A stretch of 64,000 nucleotides of DNA from Rhodanobacteraceae bacterium (GCA_004299555.1 SCQU01000010.1:62001-126000); one strand, 5' to 3'; positions 16,305 to 25,477 are shown, counted from the first letter of the stretch. Numbers and translations are program-made. Notes: generated by a model not told the origin, from the letters alone.

Positions 16305-19135
16305 CCGTCGTCCACGGGCGCAACCAGCGCCTGTTGCACCAATGCCCGTTGCTCGGTGAGGTGGGTGTTGTAGTGACCGCAAGCTGGTGCGGGCGAACTC
16401 ACCCGGCCCGCATAGTGCAGGCTGCGGCGGCCGTCCGCGCACGCCTGCAGGTGATGGCGGATCTGGAACCACGCGCCCTGGTTTTGTGGCTCTTCCTGGC
16501 ACCAGACCACTTCCTGCGCCAGCGGATACTTGTCGAGCTCGGCGTTCACCTCGGTTCGCGGGAACGGATACAGCTGTTCGACGCGGACGATCGCCACGTT
16601 GTCGATCTTCTGTTTCTCGGCCGCTTCGAAGAGGTCGTAATAGACCTTGCCCGCGCACAGCACCACGCGCTTGACTTGCTTGCCGTCCTTGCCGCGCTGA
16701 TCGGGGATGACCAGGTGAAACTGGCCGTGCTCCAGATCCTCCAGCGAGGATACCGCGAGCTTGTGGCGCAGCAGCGATTTCGGGGTCATCACGATCAGGG
16801 GCTTCCTGCAGTCGCGCAGCATTTGCCGGCGCAGCAGGTGGAACATCTGGGACGGCGTGGTCGGTACGCAGACCTGCATGTTGTCGAGCGCGCACAGTTG
16901 CAGGTACCGCTCGAGGCGCGCGGAAGAATGCTCGGGGCCCTGGCCCTCGTAGCCGTGCGGCAGCAACACCACCAGTCCGCACAGACGGCCCCATTTGGCT
17001 TCGCCGGAGGAAATGAACTGGTCGGTCACCACCTGCGCGCCGTTGGCGAAATCTCCGAATTGTTCTTCCAGCACGACCAGGGTATCGGGCTCGGCGGTCG
17101 CAAAGCCGTACTCGAACGCCATCACGGCCAGTTCCGAGAGCAACGAGTCGACGACTTCGACCGGGACGCCATCCTTCACGTGTGCGAGGGGCGTGTAAAT
17201 TTCACCGGTCCTCTGGTCGTGCAGTTCCGCCTGACGGTGGAAGAAGGCGCCGCGCGGCGTGTCCTGACCCACCAGGCGCAGCCCATGGCCGTCCGCGATC
17301 AGCGACGCGTAGGCCATGTTTTCAGCGTAGCCCCAGTCGACCGGCAATTCGCCTTCAGCCATCCTGCGACGGGTGTCGTAGATTTTCTCGACCCGCGGAT
17401 GCAGCACGATGCGCTCGGGCCACGCGAGGATTCGCGCGCCCAGCGCATCCAGCGTTTTGCGCGCGACGCCGGTCCTGACCGGCTGCGCGAGCTTGCCGTC
17501 GGCAAAGCGCGCCCAGTCGACCACGGGTTTCTGGGTCCCGGCCGGCGCCAATTCGGTGACCGGCTTGCCGGCGTCAAGCTGGTCGCGGTAGGCGTCGAAC
17601 TGTGCCTGTGCAGCGCCGCCGGCGATGACGCCGCGTTCGGCCAGCGTCCCTGCGTAGAGTTCGCGCGGCGGCGGCAGCTGTTTGATTGCCGCGTACATGA
17701 GCGGCTGGGTGGCCGAAGGCTCATCGGCCTCGTTGTGGCCGTGCCGGCGGTAACAGACCAGGTCGACCACCACGTCCTTGTGGAACCGCTGGCGGAAATC
17801 GAAGGCGAGACGCGCGCACAGCAGCACCGCTTCGGGATCGTTGCCATTAACGTGCAGCACCGGCGCGTCGACCATCTTGGCAACATCGGTGCAGTACAGG
17901 GTGCTGCGCCCATCTTTGGGGCCGGTCGTGAAGCCAAGCTGGTTGTTGACCACGATGTGCACGGTACCGCCGACGCCGAAACCACGCGTCTGCGACATGT
18001 TCAGGAGTTCCATGTTGACGCCCTGGCCGGACAGGGCAGCGTCCCCGTGGATCAGTACCGGAAGCACCCGTTCGTGCGCGTCGTCGTGGGCGCGCACCTG
18101 GCGAGCCCGTGCCGAGCCCAGGGCCACCGGGTTGACGATTTCGAGGTGGGAAGGATTGAACGCGAGCACGACGTGGATGACGCCGGAAGGCGCCAGGATG
18201 TCGGCGGAAAAACCCATGTGGTACTTTTCATCGCCCGAATGCGCGGGGTCGTCAGGACCCTCGATCTTGCCTTCAAATTCCGCGAACAACTGTCGCGGCG
18301 GCTTGCCGAGGACGTTGACCAGCACGTTGAGGCGGCCGCGGTGGCCCATCCCGATCACCAGCTCATGCACACCGTTGGCTGCCGCACGGCGCACCAGGTC
18401 ATCCAGCAACGGGATCAGCGAATCGCCGCCTTCCAGCGAGAAGCGTTTTTGGCCGGTGTACTTGGTGTGCAGGTAACGCTCGAGGCCATCGGCAGCGGTC
18501 AGTTTGGCCAGCACCCGCTTGCGCGTCGCAGCGTCGAGGCCCGCGTCGCCACCGGCCTGCTCCAGGCGGTCGTAGATCCAGCGCCGTTGGCCGTGGTCGC
18601 TGATGTGCATGAACTCGGCGCCGATGCTGGCGGTGTAGGTGCGGCGCAAGTGTTCGCGCAGGTCCCGCAGCCGCATGCGCTTGCCGCCACCGGCAAAGGT
18701 GCCGCAATCAAATTCCGTGTCGAGGTCGGCGTCGGACAAGCCGTGGAAGGGCAGGTCCAGATCGGGCGCCGGCTGCCTGGCAGCGATTGCCAACGGATCG
18801 AGGCTGGCCGCAAGGTGGCCGCGCGAACGATAGGCGGTCAGGAAACGCAATACGCCCGCCTGCTTGCGGGCGTGCGCGTCGTCGCCCGGCGCACCCCGCA
18901 CCGCGTGCCGATCCTGTGCCGCCATGATGCGTGCGATCGCATCGGCGTTGGACACGTCGTTGGTGCCGTGCAGGCTCCGGAACCAGCCCTGCCAGGCGGG
19001 CGCAACCGATTGCGGATCGTGCAGCCAGTCTTCGTAGAGACGGTCGAGGTAGGCGGCGTTGCCACTGCCGAACAGGGACGTTTGCGCGAACGGTTGCGGC
19101 AAACTTTCACGCTGACTTGCAATGCTGACCATCAT
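16289..19135 (-). CDS. sucA: 2-oxoglutarate dehydrogenase E1 component SucA
   Basis: SucA is the thiamine-diphosphate decarboxylase of the 2-oxoglutarate dehydrogenase complex in the TCA cycle. The 948-residue product has the family N-terminus (SLFGSGNAAYLDRLYEDWL), the KYTGQKRFSLEGGDSLIPLL region, the ThDP-binding stretch HGDAALSGQGVNMELLNMS and NNQLGFTT, and the C-terminal VVWCQEEPQNQGAW. The second codon is also ATG, so the start could be 19135 or 19132. No sucB or lpd is next to it, which is unusual since sucA and sucB are normally adjacent. A weak FNR-like sequence lies at 19193-19206, but only one half-site matches well. Confidence 0.95.
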   Translation of the reverse strand: MMVSIASQRESLPQPFAQTSLFGSGNAAYLDRLYEDWLHDPQSVAPAWQGWFRSLHGTNDVSNADAIARIMAAQDRHAVRGAPGDDAHARKQAGVLRFLTAYRSRGHLAASLDPLAIAARQPAPDLDLPFHGLSDADLDTEFDCGTFAGGGKRMRLRDLREHLRRTYTASIGAEFMHISDHGQRRWIYDRLEQAGGDAGLDAATRKRVLAKLTAADGLERYLHTKYTGQKRFSLEGGDSLIPLLDDLVRRAAANGVHELVIGMGHRGRLNVLVNVLGKPPRQLFAEFEGKIEGPDDPAHSGDEKYHMGFSADILAPSGVIHVVLAFNPSHLEIVNPVALGSARARQVRAHDDAHERVLPVLIHGDAALSGQGVNMELLNMSQTRGFGVGGTVHIVVNNQLGFTTGPKDGRSTLYCTDVAKMVDAPVLHVNGNDPEAVLLCARLAFDFRQRFHKDVVVDLVCYRRHGHNEADEPSATQPLMYAAIKQLPPPRELYAGTLAERGVIAGGAAQAQFDAYRDQLDAGKPVTELAPAGTQKPVVDWARFADGKLAQPVRTGVARKTLDALGARILAWPERIVLHPRVEKIYDTRRRMAEGELPVDWGYAENMAYASLIADGHGLRLVGQDTPRGAFFHRQAELHDQRTGEIYTPLAHVKDGVPVEVVDSLLSELAVMAFEYGFATAEPDTLVVLEEQFGDFANGAQVVTDQFISSGEAKWGRLCGLVVLLPHGYEGQGPEHSSARLERYLQLCALDNMQVCVPTTPSQMFHLLRRQMLRDCRKPLIVMTPKSLLRHKLAVSSLEDLEHGQFHLVIPDQRGKDGKQVKRVVLCAGKVYYDLFEAAEKQKIDNVAIVRVEQLYPFPRTEVNAELDKYPLAQEVVWCQEEPQNQGAWFQIRHHLQACADGRRSLHYAGRVSSPAPACGHYNTHLTEQRALVQQALVAPVDDGHSLE

Positions 19136-19353
19136 GGGTCCTGAGTACGGACGAAACGATCACCACAATATGCCCGTAAGCGCGCAATTGCATTGACGCA
19201 GGTTACCGCCGGCTGGGCCTGCGCCCGGCCATGCCTCCGCAACCAGTTGCGCTGGCCGGTGACCGCGCAGTGCCCCGAAGGCACGAGAAGCCGCACGATG
19301 GCAGCAAACCTGTCCGGGTTGTGTTGCGCCTACCCAAGGTGCTGGCCCGCCGC

Positions 19354-20679
19354 CTATTGGGTTGCGCGCTCCGGGCGCAGCCTTGCAAAGGCTCCAACCG
19401 GAAGCCCCAAGGGCGCCGTAGCCAGCGCGACGACAGCGAAAAGCCAAAACAACCCGGGCAGCGACCATGTGCTGGCGAGCAGGCCGGTGAGCGCGGCGAG
19501 GCCAGCGCCCAGTGCATTGCCCAGGCCGAAGACGATGCCTGATCCAAACGGCCGGTTTTCCGGGTACAGGTCCTGGCCTTCCAGCGTCGTGACCGAATAG
19601 CTTGCGAACGCAGCCACCCCGGTGAGCGCCGCCCCGGCCCACAGGGCTACCGGATTTTCCGTGGCAACCAGGGCAAGGCCGGCTGCCATCGCAATTGCCG
19701 CACCAACCAGCAGGGGCGGCCGGCCGATCCGGTCCGCGAGATAACCGCCGTAAACGGTGGCGGGCAAGCCCGCCATCATCAGGACGGTCACCAGTGACGC
19801 ACCGCCAACGAGGCCACCGCCAAGGCTCTGCCACAGCAGCGGCAAGTAAACCATGGCGCCGATCACCGCAAGGCCGCGAAACGTCACGTAAACCAAAAGC
19901 CGCAGGGTGGCCGCAAACCGGCCGCGGAAGCACACGTGCCAGACGCTGGCGGGCGCCGGCAGGGTCCGCAGGGCGCGGTGCGTCAGGGGCAACGTTGCCA
20001 GGATGGCGACCGTCAACAGCCACAAATGGGACAGTGAGCCCCACGCCACCAGCGCACCGACGACCAGCGGCCAGGCGCCGCGCCCGATTTCGCCGCCCAG
20101 CAGCATGATCGACAGTCCCAAGTGCCCGTGCCGGCCCGCGTAGACGCGTGCGGTGGCCAGCGCCTGCGGGTGAAAACCCGCGCTCGCCAACCCAATGAAC
20201 GCAAGTACCGCCAATAGCCACGGCAAGCCGGTGGTAAAACTCAGCAGCCCCATGCCGACTGCCGTGCCAGCAGTACCGAGCCAGATCAGCCGCGGGCCGC
20301 CGAGAAAGCGCGTGAACAGCCCCGCGATGGGTTGCAGGCCTTGCCCGGCGACCAGCGCAAACATCAGCACACCCGCAAACTCTGGCTGGTAACCCCAGGC
20401 CATGAGGATTGCCGGCAAGATGCCCGGAAGGAAGTTTGAAGCACCATCGTTGACAAAATGCAGCCACGCGAGCCCGATCAACGGCGCGTAGCGTGTGTGG
20501 CCGAAAACTGCGTGCGGCAACGCCGAATCTGCAGTCACCGGGCCGGGTAGCGATGGGCCGCGACCGCGAGCCGCGGCCACCGCCCCGGCCGGCACGGCGC
20601 TCAGGCCGGGCAGCAGGTGGAGTGCCGGCTTCCGCGGCATTTGTGGCGGACGCGCGATGGTTGGCTGCGGTGTGGGCAT
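19354..20679 (-). CDS. MFS transporter, Fsr (fosmidomycin-resistance)-like
   Basis: This major facilitator protein of about 441 residues has twelve hydrophobic segments. The first helix, APLIGLAWLHFVNDGASNFLPG, closely resembles the Fsr family (HxxxDxxxxxLP pattern). The central loop motif YGGYLADRIGRPPLL is MFS-typical. The ATG at 20679 is preferred because it overlaps the TGA of the preceding small ORF (TGATG), which implies coupling. That start gives a long, Pro/Ala-rich cytoplasmic tail of about 60 residues before the first helix, so a later GTG start cannot be excluded. Substrate unknown. A Zur-like box at 20921-20944 upstream hints at zinc-linked control, which would be odd for an Fsr-type exporter. 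Confidence 0.8.
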   Translation of the reverse strand: MPTPQPTIARPPQMPRKPALHLLPGLSAVPAGAVAAARGRGPSLPGPVTADSALPHAVFGHTRYAPLIGLAWLHFVNDGASNFLPGILPAILMAWGYQPEFAGVLMFALVAGQGLQPIAGLFTRFLGGPRLIWLGTAGTAVGMGLLSFTTGLPWLLAVLAFIGLASAGFHPQALATARVYAGRHGHLGLSIMLLGGEIGRGAWPLVVGALVAWGSLSHLWLLTVAILATLPLTHRALRTLPAPASVWHVCFRGRFAATLRLLVYVTFRGLAVIGAMVYLPLLWQSLGGGLVGGASLVTVLMMAGLPATVYGGYLADRIGRPPLLVGAAIAMAAGLALVATENPVALWAGAALTGVAAFASYSVTTLEGQDLYPENRPFGSGIVFGLGNALGAGLAALTGLLASTWSLPGLFWLFAVVALATAPLGLPVGAFARLRPERATQ

Positions 20680-20888
20680 CACTGGAACCGGAAGCCCTGG
20701 GGAACACCGGCGCGGGCGCCACACCGTGGGGCGGACTCACGCGCGTTGGCGCCGGCCCCGCTGTTGCCGCTTGGGCTGTTTCGCGAGTGCAGCTGTGCGG
20801 GCAGGGCGGGCGGTGCCGGCACGAAGGCGCGTGCGGCCGGACCTGCGGCGGTGGGTGCTATGGCCCGGGCAATGACGGTATGTTGCAT
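20679..20888 (-). CDS. Small ORF (69 residues) translationally coupled to the MFS gene
   Basis: The frame from ATG 20888 encodes a 69-residue, Ala/Pro/Ser-rich peptide beginning MQHTVIARAIAPTAAG. Its TGA overlaps the ATG of the MFS gene (TGATG), and it begins about 35 bases after an AT-rich promoter/operator-like stretch. No family is recognised and no membrane segment is seen. It could be a real small protein, a translational leader, or chance in GC-rich DNA. The coupling geometry is the main reason to list it. Confidence 0.3.
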   Translation of the reverse strand: MQHTVIARAIAPTAAGPAARAFVPAPPALPAQLHSRNSPSGNSGAGANARESAPRCGARAGVPQGFRFQ

Positions 20889-20920
20889 TCGAATCGTTCC
20901 ATCGTGCCGAAAGTGGTAGT

Positions 20921-20944
20921 GCAACGTTATAATATTACACAATC
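20921..20944. promoter_or_regulatory. Zur-like operator overlapping a possible promoter
   Basis: GCAACGTTATAATATTACACAATC (positions 20921-20944) is a sudden AT-rich island containing GTTATAATATTAC. By eye this matches the proteobacterial Zur palindrome (GTTATANTATAAC core) at most core positions, with the right half weaker than the left. It is about 35 bases upstream of the small ORF and about 240 bases upstream of the MFS gene on the minus strand. The TATAAT it contains would also serve as a -10 element. No zur gene is in the window. Confidence 0.4.
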
Positions 20945-21203
20945 TACATCGTGGGGAAACAAATAGGTAGTGACCCTGTCCGCCGGGCCGGCTTGCGCGC
21001 GGCGCCCTGCCTGGCCGGCGATGGTTGCCGGCGGCGTGCCGGGCCTGCGGCCCCGCGCCACCCGTCCGTTGCAGGTGGGATCACCTGGCGGTGGCGGGCG
21101 ACGGATGACGATGATCCAGCCGGTTTCGTCGCGTTCGCAGGGTTTTTGGGGCGGGTCTTCGCGGGCCAGAAACCGTGCAGGCGGCAGTTGTGTCTTCATG
21201 GAT

Positions 21204-21222
21204 GCGAATGTATCGTATTCGC
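21204..21222. repeat. Perfect inverted repeat GCGAAT-N7-ATTCGC
   Basis: The arms GCGAAT (21204-21209) and ATTCGC (21217-21222) are exact reverse complements around a seven-base centre GTATCGT. The size and AT-rich core look like a repressor operator (Fur-like or TetR-like), but the match to the Fur consensus is only about half the positions. The nearest starts are a doubtful minus-strand ORF at 21199 and the UbiH-type gene 277 bases to the right. Confidence 0.45.
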
Positions 21223-21389
21223 GTTTAATGCAACCATACCCTGGGTCAAAAGACGCGCGTCCAACGCCCGTAAACGCAGGCAGCAGCCAGCTACAAGTGC
21301 CCCGCGCAAGTCACGGTAGGCCCAGGTCTTGCCGAACGCGCCCCGCAACCGTGTGCACCAGGCGCGGGGCGACCCGGACGCCGCGGCAA

Positions 21390-21403
21390 TTGATCATGGT
21401 CAA
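21390..21403 (+). promoter_or_regulatory. FNR box TTGAT-CATG-GTCAA before the hydroxylase-fabA-fabB unit
   Basis: The half-sites TTGAT (21390-21394) and GTCAA (21399-21403) match the FNR/ANR consensus TTGAT-N4-ATCAA at nine of ten positions. A possible -10, CAGACT, lies at 21425-21430; with a start near 21437-21438 the box centre (21396.5) is about 41.5 bases upstream, the class II activator position. The first gene downstream begins at 21499. Confidence 0.7.
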
Positions 21404-21498
21404 GGTGGTGGCCCGCGCGTCAATCAGACTACGCGGCTGCATGGCGCGGCACTTCCAAACCTTCGCCGCAGCCCTACCCGAAAAATCAAGGATACGAC

Positions 21499-22755
21499 GT
21501 GACGAGAAATGTCCTGGTCATTGGCGCCGGACCAGTCGGTTTGTGCTTGTCGCTGGCGTTGGCACGGCGTGGACTGGACGTTGACCTGGTCGAGCAGCAA
21601 AGCGCCGAGTTGCTCGCTGCGCCCGCTTTCGACGGACGGGAAATCGCGCTGGACCGCGCCTCGAGGCGTTTGCTGCGCGAGCTTGGCGTGTGGGAGCGCA
21701 TCCCGAGTGACGGGATCGCGCCGGTCAGCCGCGCGCGGATCATGGACGGCGCGGGGGCGGGCTTTGAAATCAACGGCGAAGCGTTTGGCCAGGATGGCTT
21801 GGGCGTCCTGGTCTCGAACCACCTGATTCGTACGGCAGCGTGGCAAGCCGCGGCCAAGCAGCCGCGGGTGCGCGTCCACACCGGCGTTTCCGTCGACTCG
21901 GTGTCCATCGACGCGGTGACCGCGCGTGCGCGATTGGCCGACGGCGGTGTGCTGGAAGCACCCCTGCTGGTCGCGGCCGACGGCCGCTTCTCGGGTACTC
22001 GGCGCAGCATGGGCATTGCCGCGCACATGCGCGATTTTGGCGCCAGCATGCTGGCATGCCGCATGCGGCATGCGCAGGCCAACGACGGTACGGCCTGGGA
22101 GTGGTTTGGGCGTGGCCAGACCCGTGCGTTGCTGCCGCTGGGCGAGCACCTGTCCTCGGTGGTGTTGACGCTGCCCGATCGCGAGGCGCGGGAACTGGTG
22201 GACCTGTCGCCTGGGGCGCTTGCGGAGGAAATCGCCGCGCGCTACGAAGGCAGGCTGGGGGCGATGCAACTGGCCAGCACCGTCCACCGCTACCCGCTGG
22301 TCGCGACCTGGGCACACCGTTTCGTGGCCAAACGCTTTGCCCTGGCCGGTGACGCCGCCGTGGGCATGCATCCCGTCACCGCGCATGGCTTCAACCTGGG
22401 TCTGGCCAGCGTGGAGCATCTGGCCGAAGCGGCCGGTGCCGGCTTGCAGCGGTACGGCGACCCGGCCCATCCGGCCTTGCTGGCGCGCTACCAAAGACGC
22501 CAGCGCATGAGCAGCGCGTTGCTCTTTGCCGGCACCCAGACGCTGGTGGGCGTGTTCACCAGTTCCCGCGGTGTCATGCAACCGTTGCGTCAGGCGGTCA
22601 TGCAGGCGGGCCGCAAGCTGCCGGTGCTGCGCCGGGCGCTGGCCGCCAGCGTGCTGGATGGCTCGCCACGCCCGGCTACGGTGGCGCGGCATGTGCGCAC
22701 GATCGTCGACGTATTGCGCCCCCGCTTGCGGGCCAGTGCTAAAGTCTACCCATGA
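21499..22755 (+). CDS. UbiH/UbiF/UbiM-family FAD-dependent ring hydroxylase
   Basis: This 418-residue flavoprotein monooxygenase belongs to the ubiquinone hydroxylase family, which adds hydroxyls to the quinone ring using O2 and NAD(P)H. It has the N-terminal dinucleotide motif VIGAGPVGLCLSLALARRG, a DGRFSGTRR segment (the DG motif), and the second FAD motif LAGDAAVGMHPVTAHGFNLGL. The last motif recalls UbiM, the 5-demethoxyubiquinol hydroxylase of some proteobacteria, but the exact carbon hydroxylated cannot be told. The start codon is GTG at 21499 with AAGGA upstream. It precedes fabA by 25 bases, so the three genes look like one operon under the FNR box at 21390. Confidence 0.85.
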   Translation: MTRNVLVIGAGPVGLCLSLALARRGLDVDLVEQQSAELLAAPAFDGREIALDRASRRLLRELGVWERIPSDGIAPVSRARIMDGAGAGFEINGEAFGQDGLGVLVSNHLIRTAAWQAAAKQPRVRVHTGVSVDSVSIDAVTARARLADGGVLEAPLLVAADGRFSGTRRSMGIAAHMRDFGASMLACRMRHAQANDGTAWEWFGRGQTRALLPLGEHLSSVVLTLPDREARELVDLSPGALAEEIAARYEGRLGAMQLASTVHRYPLVATWAHRFVAKRFALAGDAAVGMHPVTAHGFNLGLASVEHLAEAAGAGLQRYGDPAHPALLARYQRRQRMSSALLFAGTQTLVGVFTSSRGVMQPLRQAVMQAGRKLPVLRRALAASVLDGSPRPATVARHVRTIVDVLRPRLRASAKVYP

Positions 22756-22780
22756 GTCCGCCACTTGACAGGCAGGCCAC

Positions 22781-23389
22781 ATGACGCAGGCGACCTCGAT
22801 GCAAGCCACTACGGCAGAAGGGACGCCCGCGCCGCGTGACGCCGCACAGCCCAGGGTTTCTGCCGCACCGGTCGCGGCGCGCCATGCTGCGTTTGACCGC
22901 GAGCAGCTGCTCGCGTGTGGGCGCGGGGAACTCTTCGGTCCCGGCAATGCGCGGTTGCCATCGCCGCCGATGCTGATGTTCGACCGGATTACGCACATCG
23001 CCAATACCGGCGGCGCGTACGGCAAGGGCGAAATTCGTGCCGAGCTCGACATTCACCCGGAATTGTGGTTCTTTGGCTGCCACTTTGCCGGTGACCCGGT
23101 GATGCCAGGCTGCCTCGGCCTGGATGCGATGTGGCAACTCAGCGGCTTCTTTCTGCCGTGGCTGGGTGAGCCCGGGCGCGGACGTGCGCTGAGTGTGGGC
23201 GAGGTCAAGTTCACCGGGCAGATACTGCCGAACGCCAAACTCGTGCGCTACCAGATCGACATCAAACGGGTGCTGCGCGGTAAATTGCCGATGGTGATCG
23301 CCGATGGCAAAACCCTCGTCGATGACCGCCTGATTTATGTCGCTGCAGACATGCGCGTTGGTTTGTTCCGCTCTCCCGAGACCCTTTGA
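22781..23389 (+). CDS. fabA: 3-hydroxydecanoyl-ACP dehydratase/isomerase FabA
   Basis: FabA dehydrates 3-hydroxyacyl-ACP and isomerises trans-2- to cis-3-decenoyl-ACP, the oxygen-independent branch to unsaturated fatty acids. The 202-residue product keeps the catalytic histidine in [14 protein letters not shown] and the aspartate in [13 protein letters not shown]. It carries an N-terminal extension of about 35 residues compared with E. coli FabA, Ala/Pro/Thr-rich and probably unstructured; internal starts are possible. fabB begins one base after its stop. Confidence 0.95.
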   Translation: MTQATSMQATTAEGTPAPRDAAQPRVSAAPVAARHAAFDREQLLACGRGELFGPGNARLPSPPMLMFDRITHIANTGGAYGKGEIRAELDIHPELWFFGCHFAGDPVMPGCLGLDAMWQLSGFFLPWLGEPGRGRALSVGEVKFTGQILPNAKLVRYQIDIKRVLRGKLPMVIADGKTLVDDRLIYVAADMRVGLFRSPETL

Positions 23390-23390
23390 A

Positions 23391-24599
23391 ATGAACCGCG
23401 TAGTGGTAACCGGCATGGGCATCGTCTCGTGCCTCGGCAATGCGGCCGACACGGTGTCGCGCGCACTGCGTGACCTCCACAGCGGCATCCGCGCGATGCC
23501 CGAGTACGTCACGCACGGGCTGCGCAGCCAGGTGGCGGCGGTACCCGATATTGACCTCGACGCCAGCATCGACCGCAAGTTGCGCCGTTTCATGGGCAAC
23601 GCCGCGGCCTACGCCTACGTGGCGATGCGCTCGGCGATCGCCGATGCCGGCCTGAGCCTTGAACAGATCCGCCATCCCCGCGTCGGCGTGATCGCCGGTT
23701 CGGGCGGTGGATCCTCGCAATGGCAGATCGAAACCGCCGACGTGCTGCGCGAACGGGGCCTGCGCAAGGTGGGTCCTTGCATGGTGCCGCGCACGATGTG
23801 CTCGACCGTGTCGGCCACCCTGGCCACCGCGTTCGGCATCCTTGGCCTCAGCTTCTCGATCTCCGCTGCGTGTGCGACTTCGGCACACTGCATCGGCGTG
23901 GCTGCCAACCTGATTGGCAGTGGCGCACAGGACGTGGTGTTTGCCGGCGGCGGCGAGGAAGAGCACTGGGGCATGACCGCACAGTTTGACGCCATGGGTG
24001 CGCTCTCCACCGGTTACAACGACAGGCCCGCCGCGGCTTCGCGCCCCTACGATGTTGATCGCGATGGCTTCGTGATCGGCGGCGGCGGCGGGATGCTGGT
24101 GCTGGAGGCCTACGACCATGCGCGCGCGCGCGGCGCGAACATCCATGCCGAGCTGGTTGGATATGGCGTCACCTCCGATGGCGCCGACATGGTTGCACCA
24201 AGTGGCGAAGGGGCCGTCCGCTGCATGCGGATGGCGCTCAGCAACGTTGGGCGCCCGGTTGATTACCTCAATACCCACGGCACCGCCACGCAGCGCGGCG
24301 ATATCGCTGAACTGCATGCCGTGCGTGAGGTGTTCGGCGCCGAGGTGCCTCCGTTGTCCTCGACCAAGGCGCTCACCGGGCACCCGCTGGGTGCAGCCAG
24401 CGTGCATGAGGCGATCTACAGCCTGCTGATGATGCACGACGGGTTCGTGGCGGGCTCGGCAAACATCGACAACCTCGACCCGCGCGCGGGAGGCTTTCCG
24501 ATTTTGCGCGAGAGCCGGCCCGCCAAGCTGACCACGGTGATGTCCAACAGCTTCGGCTTTGGCGGCACCAATGCAAGCCTGGTGTTTACCAAGGCGTAA
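23391..24599 (+). CDS. fabB: Beta-ketoacyl-ACP synthase I FabB
   Basis: FabB elongates the cis-3-decenoyl-ACP made by FabA. The product is about 402 residues, the usual KAS I length. The catalytic triad is present: Cys in [10 protein letters not shown], His in [11 protein letters not shown] and His in [10 protein letters not shown]; the C-terminal [15 protein letters not shown] is typical. The ATG at 23391, one base after the fabA stop, gives the normal start [13 protein letters not shown]; the open frame continues upstream into fabA but is a shadow. Confidence 0.96.
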   Translation: MNRVVVTGMGIVSCLGNAADTVSRALRDLHSGIRAMPEYVTHGLRSQVAAVPDIDLDASIDRKLRRFMGNAAAYAYVAMRSAIADAGLSLEQIRHPRVGVIAGSGGGSSQWQIETADVLRERGLRKVGPCMVPRTMCSTVSATLATAFGILGLSFSISAACATSAHCIGVAANLIGSGAQDVVFAGGGEEEHWGMTAQFDAMGALSTGYNDRPAAASRPYDVDRDGFVIGGGGGMLVLEAYDHARARGANIHAELVGYGVTSDGADMVAPSGEGAVRCMRMALSNVGRPVDYLNTHGTATQRGDIAELHAVREVFGAEVPPLSSTKALTGHPLGAASVHEAIYSLLMMHDGFVAGSANIDNLDPRAGGFPILRESRPAKLTTVMSNSFGFGGTNASLVFTKA

Positions 24600-24648
24600 T
24601 GGCGTGCATCCAGCGTATCCGCGGAATCACAGCGGCCAGGGGCTTCAC

Positions 24649-25305
24649 ATGTCACCGCGCAGCAGCGCCATCGCCCGGCCGCAGACCTGGGGCGAGGAAC
24701 TGGCCAACAGTCTCAGCCACGGACTGGGCCTGTTGCTGGCCATCGCCGGACTGCCGGTGCTGTTGCTTCGGGCCGAGCATGCCGGCAGCGGCTATGCGAT
24801 GGCGGGCGCATTGATCTTTGGCGGCAGTGTGCTGCTGCTGTACCTGGCCTCGACGCTGTACCACGCGATTCCACAACCGCGCGCCAAGGTGGTCCTGCGG
24901 GCGCTCGATCACGCCATGATCTATCTGCTGATCGCCGGGACCTACACCCCCGTCACGCTTGGCGTATTGCGCGGCGGCTGGCGCTGGGGGCTGTTTGGGC
25001 TGATCTGGGGACTGGCCCTGGCGGGGCTGCTGTTCAAGGCCCTGGGCGGGCTGCGTTTCCCGCAGCTGTCCACGGTGCTGTACCTGGCGATGGGCTGGGT
25101 AGGGGTGGTCGCAATCTATCCGCTGTGGATGCACATGCAAGCGGGTGGCCTGGCCTGGCTGGCGGCCGGCGGTCTGGCTTACACCCTTGGCGTGGTGTTT
25201 TACGTGCTGGATGAAAAGATTCACTACAGTCATTTCGTCTGGCACCTGTTCGTCGTGGCCGGCACCACCTGCCACTTTTTTGCGGTGCTGCTGTACGTAT
25301 TCTGA
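24649..25305 (+). CDS. trhA: Hemolysin III / PAQR-family membrane protein TrhA
   Basis: This is a seven-helix inner-membrane protein of about 218 residues in the hemolysin III (TrhA/YqfA, PAQR) family, which in E. coli is linked to membrane-energy and lipid homeostasis. Motifs are EELANSLSHGLG near the N-terminus, the SxxxH element STLYHAI, LDHAMIYLLIAGTYTPV and the C-terminal HFVWHLFVVAGTTCHFFAV with conserved histidines. Family members carry a metal site formed by such Ser, Asp and His residues. It starts 49 bases after fabB on the same strand and may be part of the lipid operon. Confidence 0.9.
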   Translation: MSPRSSAIARPQTWGEELANSLSHGLGLLLAIAGLPVLLLRAEHAGSGYAMAGALIFGGSVLLLYLASTLYHAIPQPRAKVVLRALDHAMIYLLIAGTYTPVTLGVLRGGWRWGLFGLIWGLALAGLLFKALGGLRFPQLSTVLYLAMGWVGVVAIYPLWMHMQAGGLAWLAAGGLAYTLGVVFYVLDEKIHYSHFVWHLFVVAGTTCHFFAVLLYVF

Positions 25306-25477
25306 TCGATTGGCCGCAAAAGCCAGGGAACACGCGGCCGGCCATGGGTCTGTCGCCCAATCATGCTGCGCCGCACGTGGTTTTGGCGGTGCCCGCGTGG
25401 CCGGGCTGTGGCAACCACACACCGCCCGCAAACCCGCACGCCCCGGGACCCGCCCCGGAATCGCGTTCGCGTCCTCC

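Larger units (their letters stand above)
20945..21498. other. 554-base non-coding region with an inverted repeat and an FNR box
   Basis: No convincing gene is seen between the Zur-like box and the UbiH-type gene; open frames on both strands lack family features. It holds a perfect interrupted inverted repeat GCGAAT-N7-ATTCGC at 21204-21222 and an FNR box at 21390-21403, reported separately. The part from about 20960 to 21110 is very GC-rich and can fold, but it matches no riboswitch I recognise. Confidence 0.6.

Noticed and set aside
15953-19144. Plus-strand open frame of 1063 codons antisense to sucA
   Set aside because: It is the codon-bias shadow of sucA in GC-rich DNA; its translation is rich in His/Arg/Gln/Asp/Val with no domain, and it starts inside mutM.
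19193-19206. FNR-like sequence upstream of sucA
   Set aside because: Only the TTGAC half matches; the other half (GTTAC) fits three of five positions, so it was not called although its spacing to a possible -10 is suggestive.
20927-21199. Minus-strand 90-codon ORF starting next to the inverted repeat at 21204
   Set aside because: Proline/arginine-rich translation without family features; it runs through the Zur-like AT-rich island, which is better explained as regulatory DNA.
20945-21360. Possible riboswitch (cobalamin-like) in the long leader before the UbiH-type gene
   Set aside because: I compared it by eye with B12, TPP, glycine and similar consensus boxes and found none of the conserved elements; the mapped FNR-type start would also lie downstream of it.
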